Below are positions 42,200 through 50,172 of a stretch of 64,000 nucleotides of DNA, in pieces; positions within the stretch are counted from its first letter, which is position 1, and each line of letters starts with the position of its first letter. A program made the position numbers and the translations under genes. Location: assembly GCA_020161775.1 (NCBI GenBank), contig JAIUOW010000020.1:34382-98381 (forward strand), in the 5' to 3' direction. Below the pieces are notes generated by a model, which was given only the letters and a program-made list of their open reading frames with translations, had not been told where the DNA came from and searched no databases. The stretch comes from Pseudomonadota bacterium (GTDB lineage: Bacteria > Pseudomonadota > Gammaproteobacteria > Burkholderiales > Burkholderiaceae_C).

Positions 42200-43162
42200 A
42201 TGAAACTCCACCTCCTTATTTGTGATGGCGTGTTTGATCTGGGGCTTGCGGCGCTCACTGACACAATAGGCTTGGCCAATGCGATGGCGGGCTCGCTGCC
42301 ACAGGCTCCCGGGCACATAGAGCTCACGCTGGTGGGTGTGCGGCGTCGCATCCGAACTGCGCAAGGCTTGACGGTGCCCGTGGTCACTGCGCGTGGTGTG
42401 CCCGAACCAGACGTCGTGCTCGTGCCCGCGTTTGGTGACAAGATGCCTGACACGCTCTCGGCTCGGCTCACACGCCCCGACGTGCCCGATGCGGTCACCG
42501 CGCTACAGCAGTGGTCCACCGCTGGCGCGCACCTTGGTGCCGCTTGCTCCGGTAGTTTCTTGCTTGCAGAGAGTGGCCTGCTTGATGGGCATCGTGCGAC
42601 GACGTCATGGTGGCTGGGGCCGATGTTTCGGCAGCGCTATCCGAACGTCACGCTGGACGAGTCACGCATGATCGTGAACTCGACACGCTTCACCACCGCG
42701 GGTGCCGCTTTGGCCCACGTCGACTTGGCCTTGCGCATCATCCGCGGGCGCAGTCCGGCGCTGGCGGCCCTAGTGGCACGCTATCTGCTGGTCGAGGCAC
42801 GCAGTTCGCAAGCCGAGTTCGTGATTCCCGACCACATTGCGCATGCCGACCCGATGGTAGAGCGCTTCGAGTGCTGGGCCAGACGTCGGCTCGCGAAGGG
42901 GTTCTCGCTGGCCGAGGCGGCCAGCGCCGCGGGCACAAGCGAGCGCACCTTGGCGCGGCGGCTGCAAAGCGTTTTGGGCAAGACACCGCTGTCGTATTTC
43001 CAGGACCTGCGCGTGGAGCATGCCGTCCATCTCTTGCGCACCGGAAACGCGAGCGTCGACCAAGTCGCCGCACAGGTCGGGTACTCGGATGGGGTGACCC
43101 TGCGGGCCCTGTTGCGCCGCAAGCTGGGCCGGGGTGTCAGGGAGTTGCGACGCGGTGGATGA
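42200..43162 (+). CDS. GlxA-family transcriptional regulator (DJ-1/PfpI-like domain plus AraC HTH)
   Basis: A 320-residue regulator. The N-terminal domain is a DJ-1/PfpI-like glutamine amidotransferase fold with the nucleophile-elbow cysteine in LGAACSGSFLLAESGLLDG (residue ~120). The C-terminal AraC-type domain carries two helix-turn-helix motifs (FSLAEAASAAGTSERTLARR and VDQVAAQVGYSDGVTLRALL). I start it at 42200; an ATG at 42149 would extend it into the operator region. It probably controls the divergent monooxygenase gene. Confidence 0.88.
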   Translation: MKLHLLICDGVFDLGLAALTDTIGLANAMAGSLPQAPGHIELTLVGVRRRIRTAQGLTVPVVTARGVPEPDVVLVPAFGDKMPDTLSARLTRPDVPDAVTALQQWSTAGAHLGAACSGSFLLAESGLLDGHRATTSWWLGPMFRQRYPNVTLDESRMIVNSTRFTTAGAALAHVDLALRIIRGRSPALAALVARYLLVEARSSQAEFVIPDHIAHADPMVERFECWARRRLAKGFSLAEAASAAGTSERTLARRLQSVLGKTPLSYFQDLRVEHAVHLLRTGNASVDQVAAQVGYSDGVTLRALLRRKLGRGVRELRRGG

Positions 43163-43739
43163 CCAGAGGCGTTTGGCGTATGTACGGCTGGAGACTGCCA
43201 GGAAACTGACGCAGGCCAAACGGCGCATTTGGACAAACTGACAAAACTACTGCCCGCCACGGCGCGCAAGCTCCAGTTTGACCCCGGACAAAGTTTTGCT
43301 GGCAATGTCGTGGTTGAGCAAATCAATACCTTGATTGAGCAACGCTGTGCCCTGACGATTCGGCGGCTCACCGACCCCGCCGCCAACAATGACGCAGCCG
43401 CCGAGCCCACCGTTTGGGCTACCGTGCGGACACGGGTTCGATTCCGGGTTTGGGAATTGAGCCGACATCCCATCGCAGACGAGTTTGATGCCCGTTTCCG
43501 GCGACCAGCATGGCTGAGAAACCTGCTTGCAGGTCTACAATCGGGCAGGCTTTACGATCGAGTTCGCAATGGTTCGCAGCAGCCCGCAGCGCTTCTATTG
43601 CGTACTTCAATAGTCGTTTGGTGCCGGGTGCTGCCCCTCCACCAATATTCATCCTTGGCCGCGTTCCGGCCAGCTTTTCATGCCTGCCTTGGGCCACGTA
43701 TCCATTGGTGTTAAAAACCAGCCCAGGAGGATCAAACCT
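43163..43739. other. 577-base stretch without a supported gene
   Basis: An open frame of 161 codons at 43229-43714 exists but has no recognisable domain, an odd composition (many Arg, Cys and Trp at the end) and no ribosome binding site. I do not accept it as a gene. The stretch contains a tRNA-like T-arm (see 43425-43445) and the palindrome ACCTGC-tt-GCAGGT followed by TACAAT near 43530, which might be part of a promoter for the downstream porin-like gene. Confidence 0.5.
43425..43445 (+). repeat. Degenerate copy of the ssrA 3' part (candidate attachment site)
   Basis: TGCGGACACGGGTTCGATTCC matches ssrA bases 40790-40810 at 18 of 21 positions. Integrases that use tmRNA genes recombine in this 3' region, so the copy may mark the far end of a decayed element spanning about 40811-43445. 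The core is shared by many tRNA T-arms, so chance or tRNA decay is possible. Confidence 0.4.
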
Positions 43740-44921
43740 ATGTATCAACCTCAACCGGGCCTGGCCGTCATGACCCGGGCGATGGCCCGCACGGCGCTGG
43801 GTGGCTGCATCGTGGCCAGCTTGCCTCTGGCAGCCCAGGCTGCTGAAGGTTTCAGGCTGCGCCACCCGCCCGTGGGCCTGTTCGGCGCGGAAATCGCCGC
43901 CCGCGCGGATGCGCCGGGATTTTTCGGCACCGTTTCGCTGAGCCACGCGCGCGTGACCGAAGTGGTGGGCGACACCGGCGACACGTTGACGGTACCTGGC
44001 CGCGTGGTGCCGTTGCCCACCGGTGCCGCGACAGGGGGGGCGGTGGCCAATGGCACGTATGCGCTGCAAGTGCCTGCAGGGCGCGTCGATCTGACGCAAA
44101 CCCAGACGCAGCTGAATCTGGTGGGCGGCCTCGTGACGCGGCCAGACTATGCTGGCGGCAGCTTTGTGCTGCGTGTGAACGTGCCGTTGATCCGCCAAAG
44201 CCGCAGTTTCCAGGCCACCCAGCCGCAAGGCACGCTGGCGCCGGTGCCCCCGGCACAGTTGCCGGCGCAGCTTCGCGGTGCCCTCAATGCTGCTGCGGCA
44301 GCGGCCAACGCCCAGGTGCAATCCGGCCTGGCCGCGACCGCTGCCTCCCAGAACACCGATGCCTCTGGCCTCGGGGACGTCGAGCTGTCCGTGGCGTGGG
44401 TGCGCAGGATGGAGCGGCTGCGCGTGGCCGCGAACGTCAACCTGCACCTGCCCACGGGCCGGTACGACCGCGCACGCGGGCCCAACCCCGGGTTTGGCGA
44501 CTTTTCCACGCTGCAGTCCGGCGTGGCGCTGACCTATGCGCTGGGGGACAACCCCGGCGGCCCGCGGTGGATGCAGGGTGTTTCGCTGGCGGGCCGGGCA
44601 TCGTATGGCGTCAATTCCACCAACCGCGACACCGCTTACCGCAGCGGCAACTTCGCCGCCCTGGAAGGCGCTGCCGTCAAAGTCACGGGGCCCTGGGCCG
44701 TGGGTGCCAATCTGCTCAGGCTCCAGCAAGTGACCGATGACCGTTCGGCGGGCGCCAGGGTGCCTGGCATGCGCTATCGCACCCATGCGGCGGGGCCTTT
44801 TGTGGCCTACAAGTTCCCTGGCCGCGACCTGGCCGTCAATGCCCAGTTGAACCAGAGCTTTGGCGGGCGCAATGCGCTCGTGGCGCGCACATTGCAGCTC
44901 AGGCTGGTGGGTGCCTGGTAG
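43740..44921 (+). CDS. Putative outer membrane transporter of the phenol-degradation meta-pathway type
   Basis: A 393-residue exported protein with a long signal region (RTALGGCIVASLPLAAQA). It is rich in alternating beta-strand-like segments and ends in VARTLQLRLVGAW, with a terminal aromatic residue as in outer membrane beta-barrels. Stretches such as LSVAWVRRMERLRVAANVNL and HLPTGRYD resemble the transporter family annotated with meta-pathway phenol degradation. Substrate unknown. A strong AGGAGG lies before the ATG. An Ala-rich insert (about 175-205) is unusual for a barrel and may be a loop. Confidence 0.65.
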   Translation: MYQPQPGLAVMTRAMARTALGGCIVASLPLAAQAAEGFRLRHPPVGLFGAEIAARADAPGFFGTVSLSHARVTEVVGDTGDTLTVPGRVVPLPTGAATGGAVANGTYALQVPAGRVDLTQTQTQLNLVGGLVTRPDYAGGSFVLRVNVPLIRQSRSFQATQPQGTLAPVPPAQLPAQLRGALNAAAAAANAQVQSGLAATAASQNTDASGLGDVELSVAWVRRMERLRVAANVNLHLPTGRYDRARGPNPGFGDFSTLQSGVALTYALGDNPGGPRWMQGVSLAGRASYGVNSTNRDTAYRSGNFAALEGAAVKVTGPWAVGANLLRLQQVTDDRSAGARVPGMRYRTHAAGPFVAYKFPGRDLAVNAQLNQSFGGRNALVARTLQLRLVGAW

Positions 44922-44930
44922 GCCTGGCTC

Positions 44931-45653
44931 ATGCGGCTTGAAGATCTGCTTTATTCACAAGGCTTTGGCACGCGCCGCGTCTGCGCCGGGCTGGTCCAGC
45001 AAGGGCTGGTGACGGTGGGCGGCGAGCCCGTAACCGACGCAGGCCTGGATGTGCAGCCCGAGGGCCTGCATTTCACCGTGCAGGGCAAGGCCTGGGAATA
45101 TCATGCGCCGGCCTATGTCATGCTGCACAAGCCCGCGGGGACGGAGTGCTCCCAGAAGCCCTCCACCTGGCCCAGCATCTACACCCTGCTACCCGCGCCA
45201 TTGCGCCAGCGGCCGCAGAAGGGCCCGGTGCAGGGCGTGCAGGCCGTGGGCCGGCTGGACCAGGACACGACCGGTTTGCTGCTGCTGACCGACGACGGCA
45301 AGTTCATCCACCGCATGAGTTCCCCGCGCCACCATGTGCCCAAGGTGTACGAGGTGACTGTGAAGCACCCGCTGGATGACCGCCAGGTGCAGCGCCTGCT
45401 GCAGGGCGTGGTGCTGGATGACGACCCCAAGCCCGTCGCCGCGGCCGCCTGCGAGGCAGTGGCAGACCACCATCTGCGCCTGACGCTGACCGAGGGCAAA
45501 TACCACCAGGTCAAGCGCATGGTGGCGGCGGTGGGCAACCGGGTGGAGGGGCTGCACCGCTCGCGCATCGGCGGCCTGGCGCTGCCGGCGGACTTGCCGC
45601 CCGGTCAGTGGCGGTGGCTGTCCGCCGCTGATCTTGCGTCCATCACGGGCTGA
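44931..45653 (+). CDS. rsuA: 16S rRNA pseudouridine synthase RsuA family
   Basis: A 240-residue enzyme with an N-terminal S4 RNA-binding domain (LEDLLYSQGFGTRRVCAGLV) and the pseudouridine synthase domain. The catalytic Asp is in VGRLDQDTTGLLLLTDDGKF, followed by KVYEVTV and the EGKYHQVKRMVAAVGNRV block. E. coli RsuA modifies U516 of 16S rRNA. It begins 9 bases after the porin-like gene and overlaps the convergent hydrolase gene by 11 bases. Confidence 0.92.
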   Translation: MRLEDLLYSQGFGTRRVCAGLVQQGLVTVGGEPVTDAGLDVQPEGLHFTVQGKAWEYHAPAYVMLHKPAGTECSQKPSTWPSIYTLLPAPLRQRPQKGPVQGVQAVGRLDQDTTGLLLLTDDGKFIHRMSSPRHHVPKVYEVTVKHPLDDRQVQRLLQGVVLDDDPKPVAAAACEAVADHHLRLTLTEGKYHQVKRMVAAVGNRVEGLHRSRIGGLALPADLPPGQWRWLSAADLASITG

Positions 45654-46431
45654 TCTGCCGCAAAAAGCGGGCGATCAGGTCCGTGACCTGCGCCGGCTGG
45701 TCGCGGTGCGGCGAATGGCCACACGCCGCGATGGCCTGCAACTGCAGCGGCCCCTGGGTGGGCGCGATTTCTTCAATCTGGCGCATCGTGCCGTAGGCAT
45801 CGTCCACCCCCTGCAGCGCCAGCACGGGCGCGGTGATGCGGCGGCAGTCCTCTCGGATGTCGAATGCGCGGAACGCGCTGCTCAGCCAGACGTCGTTCCA
45901 TTGCCAGAAGGCTGTGTCCACGTCGGCGTGGTAGCGGGCCAGGCGCTCGCGCAGGCCGCCTGATTCAAAGGCCGTGCGGGCCTGTTCGATCGAGCGGATG
46001 GACACGTCCTCGACCATCACATGCGGCGCCATCACGATGCAGGCCTGCACCGGGTGGCGGCTGGCATGCAGCAGGGCAATGCTGCCCCCGTCGGAATGGC
46101 CCAGCAACACGGGCCGGCTCACGCCCAGTTGCTCCAGCAACGCTGGCAACACGTCCCAGGCTTCGTGGTGCATATAGTCAGGCCGCAGCCGGCCCGTACC
46201 GCGCACGTCCGGCACCGGATCGGACTGACCGTAGCCCCGTCGTGAATAGACAATCCCGCTGCGGCCTGTGGCAGCGCACAGGGCTTGCGGCCATGAGCCT
46301 TCGCGGCCCTGCCACATGGCTACCGAGCCCAGCCCTTCATGCAGGAACACGATCGGCGGCGCAGCGGCGCTGGTGGTGCACGGGATGAGTTGCACCTCCA
46401 GCCGCACGCCCTTGACATTGATCAATTCCAT
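45643..46431 (-). CDS. Alpha/beta hydrolase
   Basis: A 262-residue hydrolase. The oxyanion-hole region is FLHEGLGSVAMW (residue ~32), the nucleophile elbow is LLGHSDGGSIALLHA (Ser ~106), and the catalytic His is in AIAACGHSPHRDQP near the end. The acid residue is likely in LALQGVDDAYGT. The family includes esterases and C-C hydrolases, so the substrate is unknown. I take the ATG at 46431, since sequence further upstream in frame overlaps the divergent gene. Confidence 0.9.
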   Translation of the reverse strand: MELINVKGVRLEVQLIPCTTSAAAPPIVFLHEGLGSVAMWQGREGSWPQALCAATGRSGIVYSRRGYGQSDPVPDVRGTGRLRPDYMHHEAWDVLPALLEQLGVSRPVLLGHSDGGSIALLHASRHPVQACIVMAPHVMVEDVSIRSIEQARTAFESGGLRERLARYHADVDTAFWQWNDVWLSSAFRAFDIREDCRRITAPVLALQGVDDAYGTMRQIEEIAPTQGPLQLQAIAACGHSPHRDQPAQVTDLIARFLRQISP

Positions 46432-46507
46432 GGCGGCGATGTTACGGGAAGCGGCTGCAGCGGCCCGGGAGGGGCGGCTACACTTGCCGGTTAGTCCCTG
46501 AACTGGT

Positions 46508-47494
46508 TTGTCCGTGAAATTGTCCTCCCGTCTGGCCGCGTTTTTTGTGGCCTTTCTGTCTGCCTCCTGCCTGCATGCCACCGCGCAGACGCCCCCGATT
46601 CTTGTGCTGAACTCGCTGGACGCCAGCGTCAGCGTGATCGATCCGGCCACCTGGAAGGAAACGCGGCGCATTCCCACCGGCAAGGAGCCGCACCACCTGT
46701 ACCTCACGCCTGATGAAAAGTCGGTGATCATCGCCAACGCGCTGGGTGATTCCCTCACGTTCATTGATCCGCGCACAGCGGAAGTCCAGCGCACCGTGCG
46801 CGGCATCCTGGACCCGTACCACCTGCGCTTTTCGCCGGACATGAAATGGTTCGTCACGGCGGCCAACCGCCTGAACCATGTGGACATCTACCGCTGGGAC
46901 GGCAAGGACATGGTGCTGGCCAGGCGTATCTCTACCGCCAAGACGCCCAGCCACCTGTGGATCGACAGCAAGAGCAGCGCGGTGTATGTGTCCATGCAGG
47001 ACAGCGACGAGCTTGTCGCCATCGATCTGGCGACCCAGACGCAGAAGTGGCGCATCAAGACCGGCCCGATGCCGGCGGACGTGTACGGCACGCCGGATGA
47101 CCGCCATGTGCTGGTCGGCTTGACCGGCAGCGACAGCGTGGAGGTGTTTGACGTCAGCGGCAAGGAGCCCCGGTCCGTGCGCAAGATCAGGACCGGCGAT
47201 GGCGCGCATGCCTTCCGGGCCGCTGGCGACCGCCGCCATGTTTACGTGAGCAACCGCGTTGCCAACACCATCAGCAAGATTGACATGCAGACCTTTGAAG
47301 TCACGGGCAGCTTCGCCGCACCGGGCGGCCCGGACTGCATGGACATCATGAGTGGGGGCAAGCTGTTGCTGGTTACGTCACGCTGGTCGCGCAAGCTCAC
47401 GGTGATCGATACCGAGCAGAAAAAGGTCGTGCGCCAGATCAATGTCGGAAAATCGCCGCATGGTGTCTGGACGCTTGATCACGTGCCGCGCTGA
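46508..47494 (+). CDS. Exported YVTN-type beta-propeller repeat protein
   Basis: A 328-residue periplasmic protein with a signal peptide ending SASCLHATAQ. The body consists of ~40-residue repeats typical of seven-bladed YVTN/lactonase-like propellers (VLNSLDASVSVIDPATWKET, HVYVSNRVANTISKIDMQTF, LTVIDTEQKKVVRQINVGKS). Such proteins act as scaffolds or as quinohemoprotein-like subunits, and the role here is unknown. The start is TTG at 46508 or GTG at 46514. It overlaps the next gene by 53 bases. Confidence 0.82.
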   Translation: MSVKLSSRLAAFFVAFLSASCLHATAQTPPILVLNSLDASVSVIDPATWKETRRIPTGKEPHHLYLTPDEKSVIIANALGDSLTFIDPRTAEVQRTVRGILDPYHLRFSPDMKWFVTAANRLNHVDIYRWDGKDMVLARRISTAKTPSHLWIDSKSSAVYVSMQDSDELVAIDLATQTQKWRIKTGPMPADVYGTPDDRHVLVGLTGSDSVEVFDVSGKEPRSVRKIRTGDGAHAFRAAGDRRHVYVSNRVANTISKIDMQTFEVTGSFAAPGGPDCMDIMSGGKLLLVTSRWSRKLTVIDTEQKKVVRQINVGKSPHGVWTLDHVPR

Positions 47495-48302
47495 GCGGGC
47501 CCTGCGGTGGGCTGGGGCCGCCGTTGCCGCCCTGTGGATAGCGGTTGCTGCCCCGGGTGCCGCCCATGCCCAGGCCTGCGACCGGCCGCTGTACCTGACT
47601 TTTGACACCGGCCACATGGAAGTGGCCCCGCTGATCGCCGACGTGCTGCGCCGCCAGCAGGTGCGCGTGACCTTCTTTGGCGCCAATGAGCGCACAAAGG
47701 CAGGTGACGGCAGCTTGGGCGACCATTGGGCGCCCTGGTGGAAAGCCCGCGCGGACGAAGGCCACGAATTCGCCTCTCACACCTGGGACCATGTTTACTG
47801 GCGTGCCGATCTGCCCGCCGTGGCCGGCCAGCCTCAGCGCTTCCGGGTGCGCGCATCCGCCGGAGACCAGGCCGGGCGAGACTTTGAATGGACCGCCGCG
47901 CAGTACTGCGAGCAGATCACGCGGGCCGCCCGGCGGCTGCAGGCGCTGACCGGCAGGAAGCCGCTGCCGCTGTTTCGCGCGCCGGGCGGCAAGACATCGG
48001 CCCGGTTCCTGGCGGCCACCCGGTCTTGCGGCTATGCCCATGTGGGCTGGGCGCCGGCAGGCTTTCTGGGCGACGAATTGCCCAGCGGGCAATTCAGCAA
48101 TGACGCGCTGCGCGACAAGGCCCTGCGCGACATCCGAAGCGGTGACATCCTGCTGGCGCACCTGGGCATCTGGTCGCGCCAGGACCCCTGGGCACCTGCC
48201 GTGCTGGAGCCGCTCATCACGGGGCTGAAGGCCCGCGGCTTCTGCTTTGAAACCCTGCGCGAGCACCCGGCCTACAAGGGCTGGATCGCCCAGCAAGGCT
48301 GA
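47442..48302 (+). CDS. Polysaccharide deacetylase family protein (NodB-like), exported
   Basis: A protein of 286 residues (280 if the ATG at 47460 is used), with a hydrophobic signal (WAGAAVAALWIAVAAPGAAHA). NodB motif 1 reads YLTFDTGHMEV, with Thr where the usual TFDDG has its second, metal-binding Asp. Motif 2 is intact (FASHTWDHV, with both His), and motif 3 reads FRAPGGKTS. The altered motif 1 may change metal binding or substrate. It overlaps the beta-propeller gene and is 5 bases before the hydroxylase gene. Confidence 0.85.
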   Translation: MSENRRMVSGRLITCRAERALRWAGAAVAALWIAVAAPGAAHAQACDRPLYLTFDTGHMEVAPLIADVLRRQQVRVTFFGANERTKAGDGSLGDHWAPWWKARADEGHEFASHTWDHVYWRADLPAVAGQPQRFRVRASAGDQAGRDFEWTAAQYCEQITRAARRLQALTGRKPLPLFRAPGGKTSARFLAATRSCGYAHVGWAPAGFLGDELPSGQFSNDALRDKALRDIRSGDILLAHLGIWSRQDPWAPAVLEPLITGLKARGFCFETLREHPAYKGWIAQQG

Positions 48303-48307
48303 TTCAG

Positions 48308-49264
48308 ATGGACTGGCTGGAAAGCGCTTTCTCCACCGCGCAGCAATGGCTGTTCGAGGGCGCGGTGCAACCGCTGATGTTCATGCTGGGGCTGGGCAAC
48401 CTGCTGGAAGACGGCTATGCCGCCACCGGCTGGCTGCTGGTGGGTTGCATCCAGATCGCCCTGATGCTGGCGGTGATCGGCCCGCTGCAGCGCTGGCGCC
48501 CGGTGGAGCCGGTGACGGACCGGCCGGCGATCCGGACCGACATCCTGTACACCCTGATTCACCGGTTGGGCCTGTTCCGCCTGGCGATGTTCTTCACGCT
48601 GGAGCCGGTGTTTGACGGGCTGTTCGGCGCGTTGCGCGTGGCCGGTGTGCCCACGCTGCACCTGGACGCACTGTGGCCGGCCGTGACCGACGTGGCCCTG
48701 GTCAGCTTTGTCATCTATCTGGTGGTGTTCGACTTCGCCGACTACTGGATCCACCGCGGCCAGCATGGCTTCAACTGGTGGTGGAGCCTGCATTCACTGC
48801 ACCATTCGCAGCGCCAGATGACCCTGTGGAGCGACAACCGCAACCACCTGCTGGACGATGTGTTGCGTGACAGCCTGCTGGTGCTGCTGGCGCAGGCCAT
48901 TGGCGTGCCACCGGGGCAGTTCGTGGCGGTGGTGGCGTTCACGCAGCTCAGCGAAAGTTTCCAGCATGCGAACCTGCGCCTGTGGTTTGGCCGCGTGGGC
49001 GAGCGGCTGTGGATCAGCCCGCGCTATCACAGGCTGCACCACAGCGTGGGCATCGGGCACGAGACGGCCGGCAAGGGCACCCTGGGGGGGTACAACTTTG
49101 GCGTGCTGCTGCCCTGGTGGGACATGCTGTTTCGCACCGCCAATTTCGAGCTGCGCTATGACCCCACCGGCATACGCGACCAGCTGGAGGTCGGCCGCGA
49201 CTACGGCCGGGGCTTCTGGTCGCAGCAGTGGCTGGGCCTCAAGCGGCTGCTGGGCCGGGCCTGA
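48308..49264 (+). CDS. Sterol desaturase / fatty acid hydroxylase superfamily protein
   Basis: A 318-residue integral membrane diiron enzyme. The histidine clusters are HRGQH (residue ~152), HSLHHS (~163) and YHRLHHSVGIGH (~240), the eight-His pattern of the superfamily. Several hydrophobic helices lie before and between them. Bacterial members hydroxylate or desaturate lipids, carotenoids or sterols. The tight link to the deacetylase gene suggests a shared envelope role, but this is inference. Confidence 0.9.
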   Translation: MDWLESAFSTAQQWLFEGAVQPLMFMLGLGNLLEDGYAATGWLLVGCIQIALMLAVIGPLQRWRPVEPVTDRPAIRTDILYTLIHRLGLFRLAMFFTLEPVFDGLFGALRVAGVPTLHLDALWPAVTDVALVSFVIYLVVFDFADYWIHRGQHGFNWWWSLHSLHHSQRQMTLWSDNRNHLLDDVLRDSLLVLLAQAIGVPPGQFVAVVAFTQLSESFQHANLRLWFGRVGERLWISPRYHRLHHSVGIGHETAGKGTLGGYNFGVLLPWWDMLFRTANFELRYDPTGIRDQLEVGRDYGRGFWSQQWLGLKRLLGRA

Positions 49265-49293
49265 AACCGCGCCAACCGGCTATCCTTGCGGGC

Positions 49294-50172
49294 ATGAGCC
49301 TGCTGCTTGACTCTTTCTGGCGCGCCGTGGCGTACTGCGTGCACCCGCGCGTGATTGCACTGTCGTTCCTGCCCCTGGTGCTGATGGTGGCGCTGGCCCT
49401 GGGGCTGGGCTACCTTTACTGGGAGCCGGCCATCGATGCGGTGCGCGGGCTGCTGGAATCCGCGGACCTGCTGCAGGGTTTCTGGGCCTGGCTGCAGGGC
49501 ATGGGCGCTGGCGACCTGAAGTCCGTGGTGGCGCCGCTGATCGTGATCTTCACCGTCACGCCGGTCATCGTGCTGCTGTCCCTGATCATCGTGGCCGTGG
49601 CCATGACGCCGTCGCTGGTGGCCATGGTGGCCGAGCGCCGGTTTGCCGCGCTGGAGCGCAAGAAGGGCGGCTCGCTGCTGATGAGCCTGGCCTGGTCGCT
49701 GGGCTCCACGCTGCTGGCTGTGGTGGCGCTGGTGGTGTCCATGCCGCTGTGGCTGGTGCCGCCGCTGATCCTGGTGTTGCCCCCGCTGATCTGGGGCTGG
49801 CTCACTTACCGCGTCATGACCTTCGATGCGCTGGCCGACCATGCGAGCGCTGCCGAGCGCCGCGAGATTTTCCGCCGCCACAAGGCGTCCTTGCTGGGCA
49901 TTGGCATCCTGACCGGTTACCTGGGCGCAGCCCCCAGCATCGTATGGGCCTCCGGCGCGCTGTTTGCGGCGGCCTTTGTCATCCTGGTGCCGGTGGCCAT
50001 CTGGATCTACACGCTGGTGTTCGCGTTCTCGTCCCTCTGGTTCGCACACTACAGCCTGGCGGCGCTGGAAAGGCTGCGCGCCGAAGAGGCTGCTGCTGCG
50101 GTGGCCGTCACGCCGGCGGCCGAACCGCTAGCATTGGCAGATGGTGCGACTCGAAGTCGCTCTTGTAGCTGA
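49294..50172 (+). CDS. EI24 domain membrane protein, C-terminus altered by the group II intron
   Basis: A 292-residue EI24/CysZ-like protein with four or more hydrophobic segments (e.g. SFLPLVLMVALALGLGYLYW; VVAPLIVIFTVTPVIVLLSL). Up to Asp at codon 50141-50143+1 the sequence is genuine. The last residues (GATRSRSCS) are encoded by the intron's 5' end. If bases up to 50143 are joined to 52926, the frame instead runs ...EPLALADDSAKPDLPPPA and stops at a TGA, which I take as the native end. The change affects only a polar tail, so the unspliced product may still work. Confidence 0.82.
   Translation: MSLLLDSFWRAVAYCVHPRVIALSFLPLVLMVALALGLGYLYWEPAIDAVRGLLESADLLQGFWAWLQGMGAGDLKSVVAPLIVIFTVTPVIVLLSLIIVAVAMTPSLVAMVAERRFAALERKKGGSLLMSLAWSLGSTLLAVVALVVSMPLWLVPPLILVLPPLIWGWLTYRVMTFDALADHASAAERREIFRRHKASLLGIGILTGYLGAAPSIVWASGALFAAAFVILVPVAIWIYTLVFAFSSLWFAHYSLAALERLRAEEAAAAVAVTPAAEPLALADGATRSRSCS

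Noticed and set aside
43425-43460. A tRNA gene
   Set aside because: Only a T-arm-like part is present; the T stem has mismatches, and no acceptor, D or anticodon arms are found upstream.
43229-43714. A 161-codon plus-strand frame in the gap before the porin-like gene
   Set aside because: No ribosome binding site, no domain, composition changes along its length and it overlaps the tRNA-like motif.
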